A stretch of 64,000 bases of DNA from Natronoarchaeum philippinense (GTDB taxonomy: Archaea; Halobacteriota; Halobacteria; Halobacteriales; Natronoarchaeaceae): the NCBI RefSeq assembly GCF_900215575.1, contig NZ_OBEJ01000001.1, positions 558,001 to 622,000 on the forward strand, written 5' to 3'. Positions 41,525 through 49,287 of the stretch are shown in pieces. The first letter of the stretch is position 1, and every line of letters starts with the position of its first letter. The notes below the pieces were generated by a model. That model worked only from the letters and a program-made list of their open reading frames with translations. It was not told where the DNA came from and made no database searches. A program made the translations under genes and the position numbers.

Positions 41525-42369
41525 TCGTCCTCACCCCGCGATCGGATGCGCTCGATGCGCTCGTCCAACTCGGCGTCGAGTTCGGGTTTGCGGTCGCCGG
41601 AGTAGTGGTCGACGCGCGCTGCGATCGTGAGCTTGCCAGCCAGCGCTCTGGCGGCCGATCCGCGCTCGTCGGGGTCGGTCCCACGGACGTACTCGTGGGT
41701 GAAGATGACGCCGTGCTTGGGCGAAGGGCCTCGTCCCCGGAGATGTGCGAACAGCGCGTCCTCGGCGCCGAGCACCTGCACGGTGCCGCTTGGTTGCTTG
41801 GCGAGCGATTCGAGATCGCCGGCCAGCGCGATCAGGCGCGCGGCCAGCACCGGCCCCGCGAGCGCCGAGAGATTCGGCGCGACCTCGGCGGCCTGTCGTT
41901 CGACGAACCCCCGGAGTGCGTCGCGCTCGTCGGCGAGGTCGGCGACGCGCTCGGCCAGCGAGACGAGGCGGCGTTCGGTCGGATCGTCGGCGTCGATCCC
42001 GGCGAGACGCCGCGCGTACTCGATCCCGGTTCCGGCGTCGTCGTCGCGGCTCCCAGCCCACTCGGCGACGCGCTCGGCGAGCTCGTTCGCAGTGCGCTCA
42101 CAGTCGTCCATCGACCGAACCGCGTGGACGAGTTGTTTGTCGCCGGCTCGTTCGCTGGCCGACACCTCGGCTCTCGCGGCCGATCGAGTCGCCGCCCGGA
42201 GCGCGTCGTAGTAGGCGTCTTCGTCGTCGACCGCACCGTCCTCGACGGCCTGTGCGGGCCAGTCGGCCGGCGCGTCCGCACTACCCGTGCGGATTCGGTC
42301 GGCGGCCGCATCCACGTCGTCAGGCGGGACGGATTCGAACCAGCCCGTCCCGGCTGTGTCGTTAGTCAT
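41521..42369 (-). CDS. nop5: Nop5/Nop56-58-like C/D RNP core protein
   Basis: Scaffold of the C/D box RNP that links L7Ae and guide RNA to fibrillarin. The 282-residue protein has an N-terminal fibrillarin-binding part and coiled coil (about 60-165). The C-terminal Nop domain shows VAPNLSALAGPVLAARLIALAG, KQPSGTVQVLGAEDALFAHLRGRG and SPKHGVIFTHEYV. It is at the short end of the family's usual length. It is the first gene of the operon with flpA. Confidence 0.94.
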   Translation of the reverse strand: MTNDTAGTGWFESVPPDDVDAAADRIRTGSADAPADWPAQAVEDGAVDDEDAYYDALRAATRSAARAEVSASERAGDKQLVHAVRSMDDCERTANELAERVAEWAGSRDDDAGTGIEYARRLAGIDADDPTERRLVSLAERVADLADERDALRGFVERQAAEVAPNLSALAGPVLAARLIALAGDLESLAKQPSGTVQVLGAEDALFAHLRGRGPSPKHGVIFTHEYVRGTDPDERGSAARALAGKLTIAARVDHYSGDRKPELDAELDERIERIRSRGEDE

Positions 42370-42463
42370 ACTCGGAGCCTGCGGCCGAAATCGTATATGT
42401 GTCCCGGTGTGCTATCCGAAACACAGTACGCGAAGCCGTGCTCTCCGGACAGATAGCGACCAG

Positions 42464-42949
42464 CTAGCAGATGCACTCGTAGGGGACTCGACTCTCCTCG
42501 ACGAGATGCCGATGAAGCTCGCGCGCGAAATTCTGCATCGCTTCTGCTTGCGCTTCTGTCGCAATGCCGAGTCGATAGTACGTCTTCGTCCGGTTCTGGT
42601 TCCACAGCTCGGCGAGTTCGTCGGCGAAGGCGTCGTCGTAGAGCCCGACCTCCGCCCCGCGCTGATAGAGCCGACGATGGCTGCTGATGACCTCCGACCC
42701 CGACATCGCGCCGTCGTGGATGAGCCGGAACTGGATCGTCCGCTCGATAGCGACGAACGAGGATTCGATGACGACCGTGTAGTAGCCTCGATCGAGAAGA
42801 TAGGACGCAGCGTCGAGGAGCCGGCACGCCCGACGGAGCTGCACGAGTTCGGCGTCCTCGACATCGAGACCCTCTTCGACATTCTCCGGCGCTCGCTCGA
42901 AGCTACGCTCGGCGGCACCTAGGGCCTCGGCGACCGCGTCATTCTCCAT
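42464..42949 (-). CDS. HEPN domain protein (partner of nucleotidyltransferase)
   Basis: A 161-residue all-helical protein of the HEPN superfamily, probable toxin or RNase-like half of an MNT-HEPN pair. Features are LLDRGYYTVVIESSFVAIERTIQFRLI and, near the end, the HEPN signature position Arg120 in NRTKTYYRLG. The usual R-x4-6-H motif has Tyr125 where His is expected, so ribonuclease activity is doubtful. The start at 42949 lies inside the end of the nucleotidyltransferase gene (11-bp overlap), so the two are translationally coupled. Confidence 0.8.
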   Translation of the reverse strand: MENDAVAEALGAAERSFERAPENVEEGLDVEDAELVQLRRACRLLDAASYLLDRGYYTVVIESSFVAIERTIQFRLIHDGAMSGSEVISSHRRLYQRGAEVGLYDDAFADELAELWNQNRTKTYYRLGIATEAQAEAMQNFARELHRHLVEESRVPYECIC

Positions 42950-43607
42950 TTGCGTACACCTCCGAACGAATCTCTGATAGCCGGTCCGTACTGACGAGCG
43001 TAATTCCCTCGTCGAACTGCTGGCGGAGCCGCTCACCGATCCGGTCCACACTGCCGGTCGACTCGACGAGCGCCTCGAACGTGTAGCGATTGCCGTCGAA
43101 CTTTGTCTGTTCGAGGTCGCTGACGATGGATTGGACGGTACGGCGTGCTTGCGTCTTATTCTCGCCGACTATCACGAGGACGTCGACATCGCTCGCCCGA
43201 TCTGCCTCACCGCGGGCGACGCTGCCGAAAAGAACGATCCCGACCAGCGCGCCGAGTTCGTCTTCGGCTCGGTCGACGAAGGCACGCACCGGCCGCTGAA
43301 ACTCCGGTTGCGGGATCGAAAGTACGGGATCCGGCTTCGTGAGGCGGTCCCGGTTGATGCTCACGTACCGTTTGCGACCCTCTCGCCGGGTACGAACCGT
43401 CCCCAGTTCTCGAAGTAGCTTCACGGCCTTCGAAACCGTCGCCTGATTCGCGTCGACCATCTCCGCGAGTTGGCTGATAGTAAACTCCTGATACGGCTCT
43501 TCGATCAGCCGCGAGAGCGAATCTTGCATCGCTTGGTAGCGGAAGATCCGGTCGTCCGGAAACGGATACTCCAGCGCGACCGTGGTTTTTCCCTTCCCAT
43601 TGGGCAT
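42939..43607 (-). CDS. HTH-nucleotidyltransferase (MNT) protein
   Basis: A 222-residue two-domain protein. Residues 20-95 form a winged HTH (FTISQLAEMVDANQATVSKAVKLLRELGTVRTRREGRKRYVSI). Residues 100-185 form a minimal nucleotidyltransferase with the GSX10DXD signature: Gly128-Ser129 and Asp140, Asp142. MNT proteins neutralise HEPN partners, in studied cases by AMPylation. Fusion with an HTH suggests it also represses its own operon. A perfect 15-bp palindrome lies 4 bp before the start codon at 43607. Confidence 0.85.
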   Translation of the reverse strand: MPNGKGKTTVALEYPFPDDRIFRYQAMQDSLSRLIEEPYQEFTISQLAEMVDANQATVSKAVKLLRELGTVRTRREGRKRYVSINRDRLTKPDPVLSIPQPEFQRPVRAFVDRAEDELGALVGIVLFGSVARGEADRASDVDVLVIVGENKTQARRTVQSIVSDLEQTKFDGNRYTFEALVESTGSVDRIGERLRQQFDEGITLVSTDRLSEIRSEVYANGE

Positions 43608-43610
43608 ACG

Positions 43611-43625
43611 ATTCCTAATAGGAAT
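43611..43625. promoter_or_regulatory. Palindromic operator of the HTH-MNT/HEPN operon
   Basis: ATTCCTA-A-TAGGAAT has perfect 7-bp arms around one central base and lies 4-18 bp before the start codon on the minus strand. It overlaps the expected transcription start. Given the HTH in the first gene product, autorepression is the simplest reading. Confidence 0.65.
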
Positions 43626-43705
43626 ACATACAAGAAGATTTGCCCTCCGAACGGTGGCGACTCGAACAACGATCGGAACGACTGATCGCGCTGAAGTTTG
43701 CCGAA

Positions 43706-44935
43706 TCAGTCGCCGGCCCGCGAGTCCAGCGAGGGGTTGATCGCACCCGTTTCGGCGCGGACGCCGACGACGAGCACGACGCCGGCGACGACCGGGATCA
43801 GTGCGCAGGCCACGTACACCGGCGCGAATCCGACGGTTTCGACCAGCGGGAGCGAGACGAGCGGGCCGAGCGCGCCGCCGACATCGCCGAGCACGTTGTT
43901 CGTCCCCATCGCCCGGCCCATGCGCTCGTCGGGCGTCAGGTCGGCGATCAGGGCCATCATCGGCCCCGTCGTGCCGCCCTGTCCGGCGCCGATGAGTACG
44001 CACGCAGCGACGAGGCCGCCGACGCCGCCGGGCGTGGGCAACAGGAGGAAGCCGACGCCGGAGACCGCGAGCGACCCCAGCACGATCGGGACGCGATAGC
44101 CGTGGCGGTCGCTGAGCGTGCCGCCCGCGAGCATCGCCACCGATCCCGAGAGCACCGTCACGGCCATCAGCGCGCCGGAGGTTCCCTGCGCGTCGAAGCC
44201 GAACAGGCCGAACGAGCGGGCTTCGAGAAACAGCACGAGCGTCGAGAACAGCGCGCCCACGTACGCGAAGAAGAGGCCGAAATTGACCAGCCCGACGGTC
44301 AGCGTCGAGATGCTGGGGTCGATCTCCCACGGCTTGATCGAGTCGTCGCCGGCGTCGTCGGCGTCGACGTGGGTCTCGGGGACGATCCGGTAGGCCAGCA
44401 CGCTCGCAAACAGGGCGAAGCCGGCCGCGAGGACGAACGCCGCGGCGACGCTCGCGGCCTCGCTGACGACGCCGCCGAGCACCAGCCCCGCCGGGAAGCC
44501 GAAGGTGATGCCGGCCCGGACGACGCCCATGCTGGTCCCCCGCGAGCCGGCGTCGCTGACGTCGGCGGTGATGGTGTAGGCGGTCGCAAACACGAGCGCG
44601 CTGCCGACGCCCCAGCAGACGCGCGAGAGGAGAAACCACACCTCCGGCAGCGGGGCGGTGACGGCGACGACGTAGCCCAGCGTGGCGACGCCCTCGACGA
44701 ACAGGCCGACGACAAAGGGCGTCCGCGTCCCGGCGCGGTCGACCAGCGCGCCGGCCGGCGCGTTGGCGACGAGGCGGGTGATCCGGTTGGCGCTCAGAAT
44801 CAGGCCGACGAGAAACGGCGAGATGCCCAGCACCGCGCCGAGATTGGGGAGAATCGGAAAGACGACGCCGCCGCCGAAGCCGACGAAAAAGGTGCACGCG
44901 ATCACGGCGTAGACGACGCGGCGGCTGTCGGTCAC
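43706..44935 (-). CDS. Major facilitator superfamily transporter
   Basis: A 409-residue membrane transporter with about 12 helices in two halves of six, separated by a charged loop (VDADDAGDDSIKPWEIDPS, near 195-213). MFS loop motifs are visible: ALVDRAGTRTPFVVG (loop 2-3) and TLSDRHGYRVPIVLG (loop 8-9). The pattern suits drug/H+ antiporter-type efflux or sugar transport; the substrate cannot be named. It stands alone. Confidence 0.9.
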   Translation of the reverse strand: MTDSRRVVYAVIACTFFVGFGGGVVFPILPNLGAVLGISPFLVGLILSANRITRLVANAPAGALVDRAGTRTPFVVGLFVEGVATLGYVVAVTAPLPEVWFLLSRVCWGVGSALVFATAYTITADVSDAGSRGTSMGVVRAGITFGFPAGLVLGGVVSEAASVAAAFVLAAGFALFASVLAYRIVPETHVDADDAGDDSIKPWEIDPSISTLTVGLVNFGLFFAYVGALFSTLVLFLEARSFGLFGFDAQGTSGALMAVTVLSGSVAMLAGGTLSDRHGYRVPIVLGSLAVSGVGFLLLPTPGGVGGLVAACVLIGAGQGGTTGPMMALIADLTPDERMGRAMGTNNVLGDVGGALGPLVSLPLVETVGFAPVYVACALIPVVAGVVLVVGVRAETGAINPSLDSRAGD

Positions 44936-45037
44936 TGAATACTGACTAGCCGTTCAGGCGTTTAACGGCCTCGAAAGCGGCCTGCTTCTCGTGTGGCAGA
45001 GCTATTATTACCGGGCGGGCTAGAGGTATGCCAGATC

Positions 45038-45790
45038 ATGAGTTGCATCCGCATGACGGACGTGCGAAAGTCCTACGGGGATTTTCTCGCGCTCGACGGG
45101 CTTTCGCTGTCGGTCGAACCCGGCGAGACGTTCGGTCTGCTCGGGCCGAACGGCGCCGGCAAGACCACGACGATCCAGTTACTGACCGGTCAGGCGACGC
45201 CGGATGCCGGCGAGCTGTCGGTGCTCGGCACCGACCCCGCGACCGAGCCGATCGAGACGCGGCGTCGAGTCGGGATCGTCCCCGAAAAGGAGTCGCCACC
45301 GAGTTTCCAAAGCCCGCGCGAGTATTTTCAGTTCGTCGGGCAGGTTCGGGATATCGACTCCGAGACGCTGTCGGATCGCATCGCCGAGTGGGCCGACCGC
45401 CTCGCGTTCGAGGACAAACTCGACGCGATGGCGACCGACCTCTCGCGGGGCCAACAGCAGAAGGTGATGATCTCGCAGGCGTTCTTGCACGACCCGGATG
45501 TCGTCTTCATCGACGAGCCGTTGGCCAACCTCGACCCGATCGTGCAGGCCCGCGTCAAGGAGTTTTTCGAGTCCTACCGGGCCGATGGCAACGCTCTGTT
45601 TCTCTCGACGCACCACATCGAGGTCGCCGAGGAAATCTGTACCAGAGTCGGCGTCGTCGGCGACGGACGGCTCGTCACCGAACGGCGACCGGCCGAGATG
45701 GACGCCGACGAGTCGCTGCTGGACGCGTTCGTCGACGAAGTCGGCGACGATCCGGAGCTCGACCGGCGCGAAACGACGCCGACAGCCTGA
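45038..45790 (+). CDS. ABC transporter ATP-binding protein
   Basis: A 250-residue ABC ATPase. It has Walker A GPNGAGKTT (about 36-44), the Q-loop region, the signature LSRGQQQKV (about 139), Walker B VVFIDEPLANLDP (about 157-169) and the H-loop STHHIEVAEE. The start at 45038 (MSCIRMTDVRK) follows a TATA-like ctattatta (45002-45010); an out-of-frame ATG at 45028 precedes it. It is followed after 16 bp by a large permease gene, forming a two-component exporter-like system. Confidence 0.92.
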   Translation: MSCIRMTDVRKSYGDFLALDGLSLSVEPGETFGLLGPNGAGKTTTIQLLTGQATPDAGELSVLGTDPATEPIETRRRVGIVPEKESPPSFQSPREYFQFVGQVRDIDSETLSDRIAEWADRLAFEDKLDAMATDLSRGQQQKVMISQAFLHDPDVVFIDEPLANLDPIVQARVKEFFESYRADGNALFLSTHHIEVAEEICTRVGVVGDGRLVTERRPAEMDADESLLDAFVDEVGDDPELDRRETTPTA

Positions 45791-45806
45791 CCATGCGGGG
45801 TTCTCG

Positions 45807-47234
45807 ATGAGCCGGAATCTCGACCGGACGCTCTTTACCGGCATGGTTCGCGAGGAGTGGCGGCTTCACGCCGAGCTGTTCGGTGGGCGTCGCTTCGCCG
45901 CGTTTCCGGTACTGATCGCGGTGCTCGCCGGCGCCGCCGTCGTCGCACTGACCGAGACGGGAACGTCGGTCGACGCCACGATCGCCGGCCTCCACGCGCT
46001 CGTGTTCGCGTTCGGCCTCCACACCGGGACAATCGGGCTGGTCGGCCGGGACGCCATGGACAACTTGGTGGGCGAGATAAACCTGCTCGTGTTCTCGGCG
46101 CGGACGCTTCCCGTCTCCCGGCGGCGCCTCCTCTTGCACTTTCTGCTCAAAGACGCGCTGTACTACTCGATTCTGTTCGTCCTGCCGGCGTCGCTCGCCT
46201 TTCTTCCGGCTGCTCTCTCCGGACAGCTCGGTTTCGCGCAGGTGCCGGTGCTGTGGGGATCGCTCTCTGCGACGTTCGTGCTCGGGCTGGTCGTGACGCT
46301 CGCGCTGCTGGGGCTGTCTTCGCGCGGCGTCGCCGGGTGGCTGGTCGCCGGCGTGCTCGCGGTCGGTGCTGGAGCGGTCCACGTCGCCGGCGCCGATTGG
46401 ATCGGCGCGACGCCGTACGCGCTCTTTGCTTCTCCCTCGCCGGTCGCCGCCGTCGGGACGGCCGGCGCCGTCGGCTTCGCCGCGCTGATCGGCGTCGTCG
46501 CGTTCGAGCCGTCGACATCGCGGGCGACCAGAACGGTCGATCCTGCCTTCGAGCGCTGGCGAGCGCGCCTCGGCGACGAGCGTGGCCTGACGACCAAGAC
46601 GTTCCTCGATGTCGCGCGCTCGGACGGCGGCCTCTGGAAGGTGCCGTTCTCGGGCGGCGTGATCTTCGGCGTCTGCGTCGGGCTGGTCGAACTCGCCGGG
46701 CGGATCACCGGCGTCGAGCCCTCGACCGGCGCGACCTTCGGCGCCCTGCTGGGGCTGTCGGCCTTTACGACGTACAACTGGGTCACCCAGTACGACGACG
46801 CCGAGTCGTACCTGCAGTACCCCCTTGCGGTCGAGGAGCTGTTCGTCGCCAAGCGCCGCGTCGCCGCGCTCGTCGGGCTTCCGACCGCGATTGGATACTT
46901 CCTGATCGCCGCACTGCTCTTCGACGCGCGCCTCGTCGACGCCGTCGCCGGGCTGGCGCTGCTCGTCGGCTTCCACCAGTACCTGCTCGGACTGACGACC
47001 TTCCTCGCCGGCTTCGACCCCGCCGAGTTCCTCTTCGATACGGTGCTGTTTGCCGTCTTCACCGTCGCCGTCGCCGCGACGCTGGTGCCGGCGCTGGTCG
47101 TCGGCCTCGTGCTGGCGCCGCTGTCGAGCACCGCACTGGCCGCGCTGGCCGGCGGCGGCGTCCTCATGCTCGCGACCGGAGAGTTGGCCTACCGGCGTGC
47201 GATCGGCCGGTGGATCGGACGGATCGGCGGCTGA
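45807..47234 (+). CDS. ABC transporter permease (large membrane protein)
   Basis: A 475-residue membrane protein with about 12 hydrophobic helices, in the same operon as the preceding ATPase. Landmarks are FPVLIAVLAGAAVVALTE, LVFAFGLHTGTIGLVGRDAMDNLVGE (an ABC-2-like coupling segment), LPVSRRRLLLHFLLKD and YNWVTQYDDAESYLQYPLAVEELFVAKR. The last two resemble repeated cytoplasmic loops, so the protein may be an internally duplicated permease. The substrate is not evident. Confidence 0.85.
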   Translation: MSRNLDRTLFTGMVREEWRLHAELFGGRRFAAFPVLIAVLAGAAVVALTETGTSVDATIAGLHALVFAFGLHTGTIGLVGRDAMDNLVGEINLLVFSARTLPVSRRRLLLHFLLKDALYYSILFVLPASLAFLPAALSGQLGFAQVPVLWGSLSATFVLGLVVTLALLGLSSRGVAGWLVAGVLAVGAGAVHVAGADWIGATPYALFASPSPVAAVGTAGAVGFAALIGVVAFEPSTSRATRTVDPAFERWRARLGDERGLTTKTFLDVARSDGGLWKVPFSGGVIFGVCVGLVELAGRITGVEPSTGATFGALLGLSAFTTYNWVTQYDDAESYLQYPLAVEELFVAKRRVAALVGLPTAIGYFLIAALLFDARLVDAVAGLALLVGFHQYLLGLTTFLAGFDPAEFLFDTVLFAVFTVAVAATLVPALVVGLVLAPLSSTALAALAGGGVLMLATGELAYRRAIGRWIGRIGG

Positions 47235-47343
47235 AAGCGGTCGAGGGTGCCAACTAGAGCGAGTTCGGCGTCCGGCATCGAGCGCACGAACGTCCGTCTT
47301 CGATCCACGAAGTTTTAACTCCGTTTGCACGGTACGTGATACC

Positions 47344-48129
47344 ATGGACGTACGTCGAGCGGAAGTCGATGACGGGGAGCCGATCAGAGAGGTCGCACGG
47401 CAGTCGATGTACGCGTCCTACTCGATGAGTCCGGACACCATCGACGCCGCCGTCGAGCAGTGGTACGGCGAGGACGAGATCGACGCCGCAGTCGCCGTCG
47501 AGGGACGCCAGTTTCTGGTCGCCGAGCGCGACGGTTCGATCGTCGGCTTCGCCGACGCCGTCGTCGTCGGGGACGACGAGACCGGGGACCTCCACTGGCT
47601 CCACGTCCATCCCGACTACCGGGGCGAAGGCATCGCCCGGACGCTGCTGGACGAGACGCGGGACGCCCTCGAAGAGCGGGGCGTCGACGTGCTGCGCGGG
47701 ATGGTGCTCGCGGACAACAGCGAGGGCAACGCCTTCTACCGACACCACGGCTTCGAGACGGTCGACGAGCGCGAGATCGAGATCGACGGCCAGCGACACG
47801 TCGAGAACATCTACGTCGAGAGCGTTCCCTCGGGACTGACCGCGACGGTGCCGGCCGGCGGGCGCGGCGAGGAGGGCACTGACGAGCGCCTGATCGAGGT
47901 GGCAACCGACGACGACGGAACCGTCTACGCCGACCGCGAGGACACGGAGACGGGCACGATGGCCCCGTTCCTCGTCGCCTACTCCGATCGAGAACTCGAA
48001 GACCGCTTTGGGTACTACTGCGGGAACTGCGAGTCGCTGGCGACGGCGATGAACTCGATGGGCCGCATCGAGTGTGGCGAGTGTGGCAACGCACGCAAGC
48101 CCTCGCGCTGGGACGCCTCGTACCTCTAG
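47344..48129 (+). CDS. GNAT acetyltransferase with C-terminal zinc ribbon (DUF5816)
   Basis: A 261-residue protein. Residues 1-155 are a GNAT N-acetyltransferase fold with the acetyl-CoA loop HPDYRGEGIARTLLDE (about 92-107) and NEGNAFYRHHGF-like NSEGNAFYRHHGF. Residues 175-261 are a second domain ending in a zinc ribbon (CGNC and CGEC), which I recognise as DUF5816 in haloarchaea. The fusion suggests that the ribbon helps bind a macromolecular substrate. A TATA box (gttttaac, about 47312-47319) lies 25-32 bp upstream. Confidence 0.88.
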   Translation: MDVRRAEVDDGEPIREVARQSMYASYSMSPDTIDAAVEQWYGEDEIDAAVAVEGRQFLVAERDGSIVGFADAVVVGDDETGDLHWLHVHPDYRGEGIARTLLDETRDALEERGVDVLRGMVLADNSEGNAFYRHHGFETVDEREIEIDGQRHVENIYVESVPSGLTATVPAGGRGEEGTDERLIEVATDDDGTVYADREDTETGTMAPFLVAYSDRELEDRFGYYCGNCESLATAMNSMGRIECGECGNARKPSRWDASYL

Positions 48130-48199
48130 CCCGAACGAGTGCGGCGGGAGCCGCCCCACATGTTAACGGGTAAGTCCGACCGGTCCCAACGGGCCGGAT

Positions 48200-48760
48200 A
48201 TGCAAGCCCGAATCGGGGACAACGTTGCGCTCACGGCGGGGATACTGAGCGTCGTCTCGCTGGTGATCGTGTTCGCGGCCGCGCTGCAGGCCATCCCGAC
48301 GGCCCTGATCCCGCGGGCGCCGGACGCGGTGTTAGACGCCATTCCGACGCTGAACGCGGTGGTGAGCCTCGCCGCGATCGGGACGATCACGGCCGGCGTG
48401 CGGGCGATCCGTCGCGGCGACGTGGAGCGCCATCGCAAGCTGATGGGCACGTCGTTCGCGCTGTTCGTCGGGTTCTTGGCGATGTACCTCTACCGGGTGA
48501 CGCTGATCGGACCCGCATCGTTCGCCGGCCCGGACGCCATCGAGCAGTTCGTCTACTACCCCGTGCTGGCGATTCACATCCTGCTTGCGATCGCCTCGCT
48601 CCCGCCCGTGTACTACGCGCTGGTACTCGCACTAACTCGACCGGCGAGCGCGCTTCCGTCGACGAACCACGCGCGTGTCGGCCGGGTTGCGGCGGCGCTG
48701 TGGCTCATCTCCTTTGCCCTCGGCATCGTGGTCTACCTGTTGTTGCACGTGCTGTTTTAG
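48200..48760 (+). CDS. DUF420 family membrane protein
   Basis: A 186-residue membrane protein with about five helices. DUF420 marks are PTLNAVVSLAAIG, the helix-loop RRGDVERHRKLMGTSFALF and YPVLAIHILLAIASLPPVYYALVLAL, with conserved His residues in the membrane region (HRK, IHI, LHV). Relatives include CtaM-like proteins needed for haem-copper oxidase function in some bacteria. Such a role is possible here but no oxidase gene is nearby. Confidence 0.88.
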   Translation: MQARIGDNVALTAGILSVVSLVIVFAAALQAIPTALIPRAPDAVLDAIPTLNAVVSLAAIGTITAGVRAIRRGDVERHRKLMGTSFALFVGFLAMYLYRVTLIGPASFAGPDAIEQFVYYPVLAIHILLAIASLPPVYYALVLALTRPASALPSTNHARVGRVAAALWLISFALGIVVYLLLHVLF

Positions 48761-48868
48761 CGCCGGCGTCGAAACCGGACGAAGGCGTCGACCCACGCCA
48801 CAGGAACGTATAAACTGCTTTCATATGGAAGCTCTGGAGGTATCCTCGCGTGTGGCGTTCGTCCAGGC

Positions 48869-49261
48869 ATGCAATCGGGACTCAACGGCGGCGACGACCA
48901 AACCCATAGCCCGGAGCTGACGCCCGGCCGAGTGTTCGAAGTCCTCGAAAGCTCGCGACGGCGCCACGTCCTCTCGATCCTGCGCCAGCGAAGTTGTGAA
49001 CTCTCGAACGCCGAACTTGCCGCCACCGTCGCGGTCCGTGAGGGCGACTACGACTGCCCCACCGACGTCGACGAGGACCGGCTTCGACAGGTGCAGTTAT
49101 CGCTCCATCACGTCCACCTGCCAAAGCTAGAGAGCGTCGGACTCATCGAGCGGTCTCGGGGGGACGCCCAGACGGTCGCGCTGGCCGGCGACCTAGGCCC
49201 GCTCGAACCGGGGCTGGATGCCCGACAGACCGGCGAACAACGCGAGTACTACACGAACTAA
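48869..49261 (+). CDS. DUF7344-type winged-helix regulator
   Basis: A 130-residue haloarchaeal regulator. The core is a winged HTH that starts LTPGRVFEVLESSRRRHVLSILRQRS and continues CELSNAELAATVAV, VQLSLHHVHLPKLESVGLIE and a wing VALAGDL. This is the DUF7344 pattern, abundant in Halobacteria and of mostly unknown targets. The start at 48869 (MQSGLNGGDD) carries a short polar lead. It converges on the helicase gene. Confidence 0.85.
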   Translation: MQSGLNGGDDQTHSPELTPGRVFEVLESSRRRHVLSILRQRSCELSNAELAATVAVREGDYDCPTDVDEDRLRQVQLSLHHVHLPKLESVGLIERSRGDAQTVALAGDLGPLEPGLDARQTGEQREYYTN

Positions 49262-49287
49262 TCCACGTACTCTTAGCGTGCCTGCGG

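Noticed and set aside
41521-42369. Possible truncation of Nop5
   Set aside because: The protein is short but has the complete Nop domain and coiled coil, and it overlaps flpA in the standard way, so it is likely intact.
43608-44897. Apparent upstream extension of the HTH-nucleotidyltransferase reading frame to about 650 residues
   Set aside because: The extra part is Arg/Ala/Gly-rich and lies within the MFS transporter gene in another frame on the same strand; a family-consistent start with a palindrome before it exists at 43607.
45675-47345. 556-codon minus-strand frame opposite the second ABC permease
   Set aside because: Composition is Arg/Gly/Gln-rich and without domains; the plus-strand permease is supported by its operon and membrane helices.
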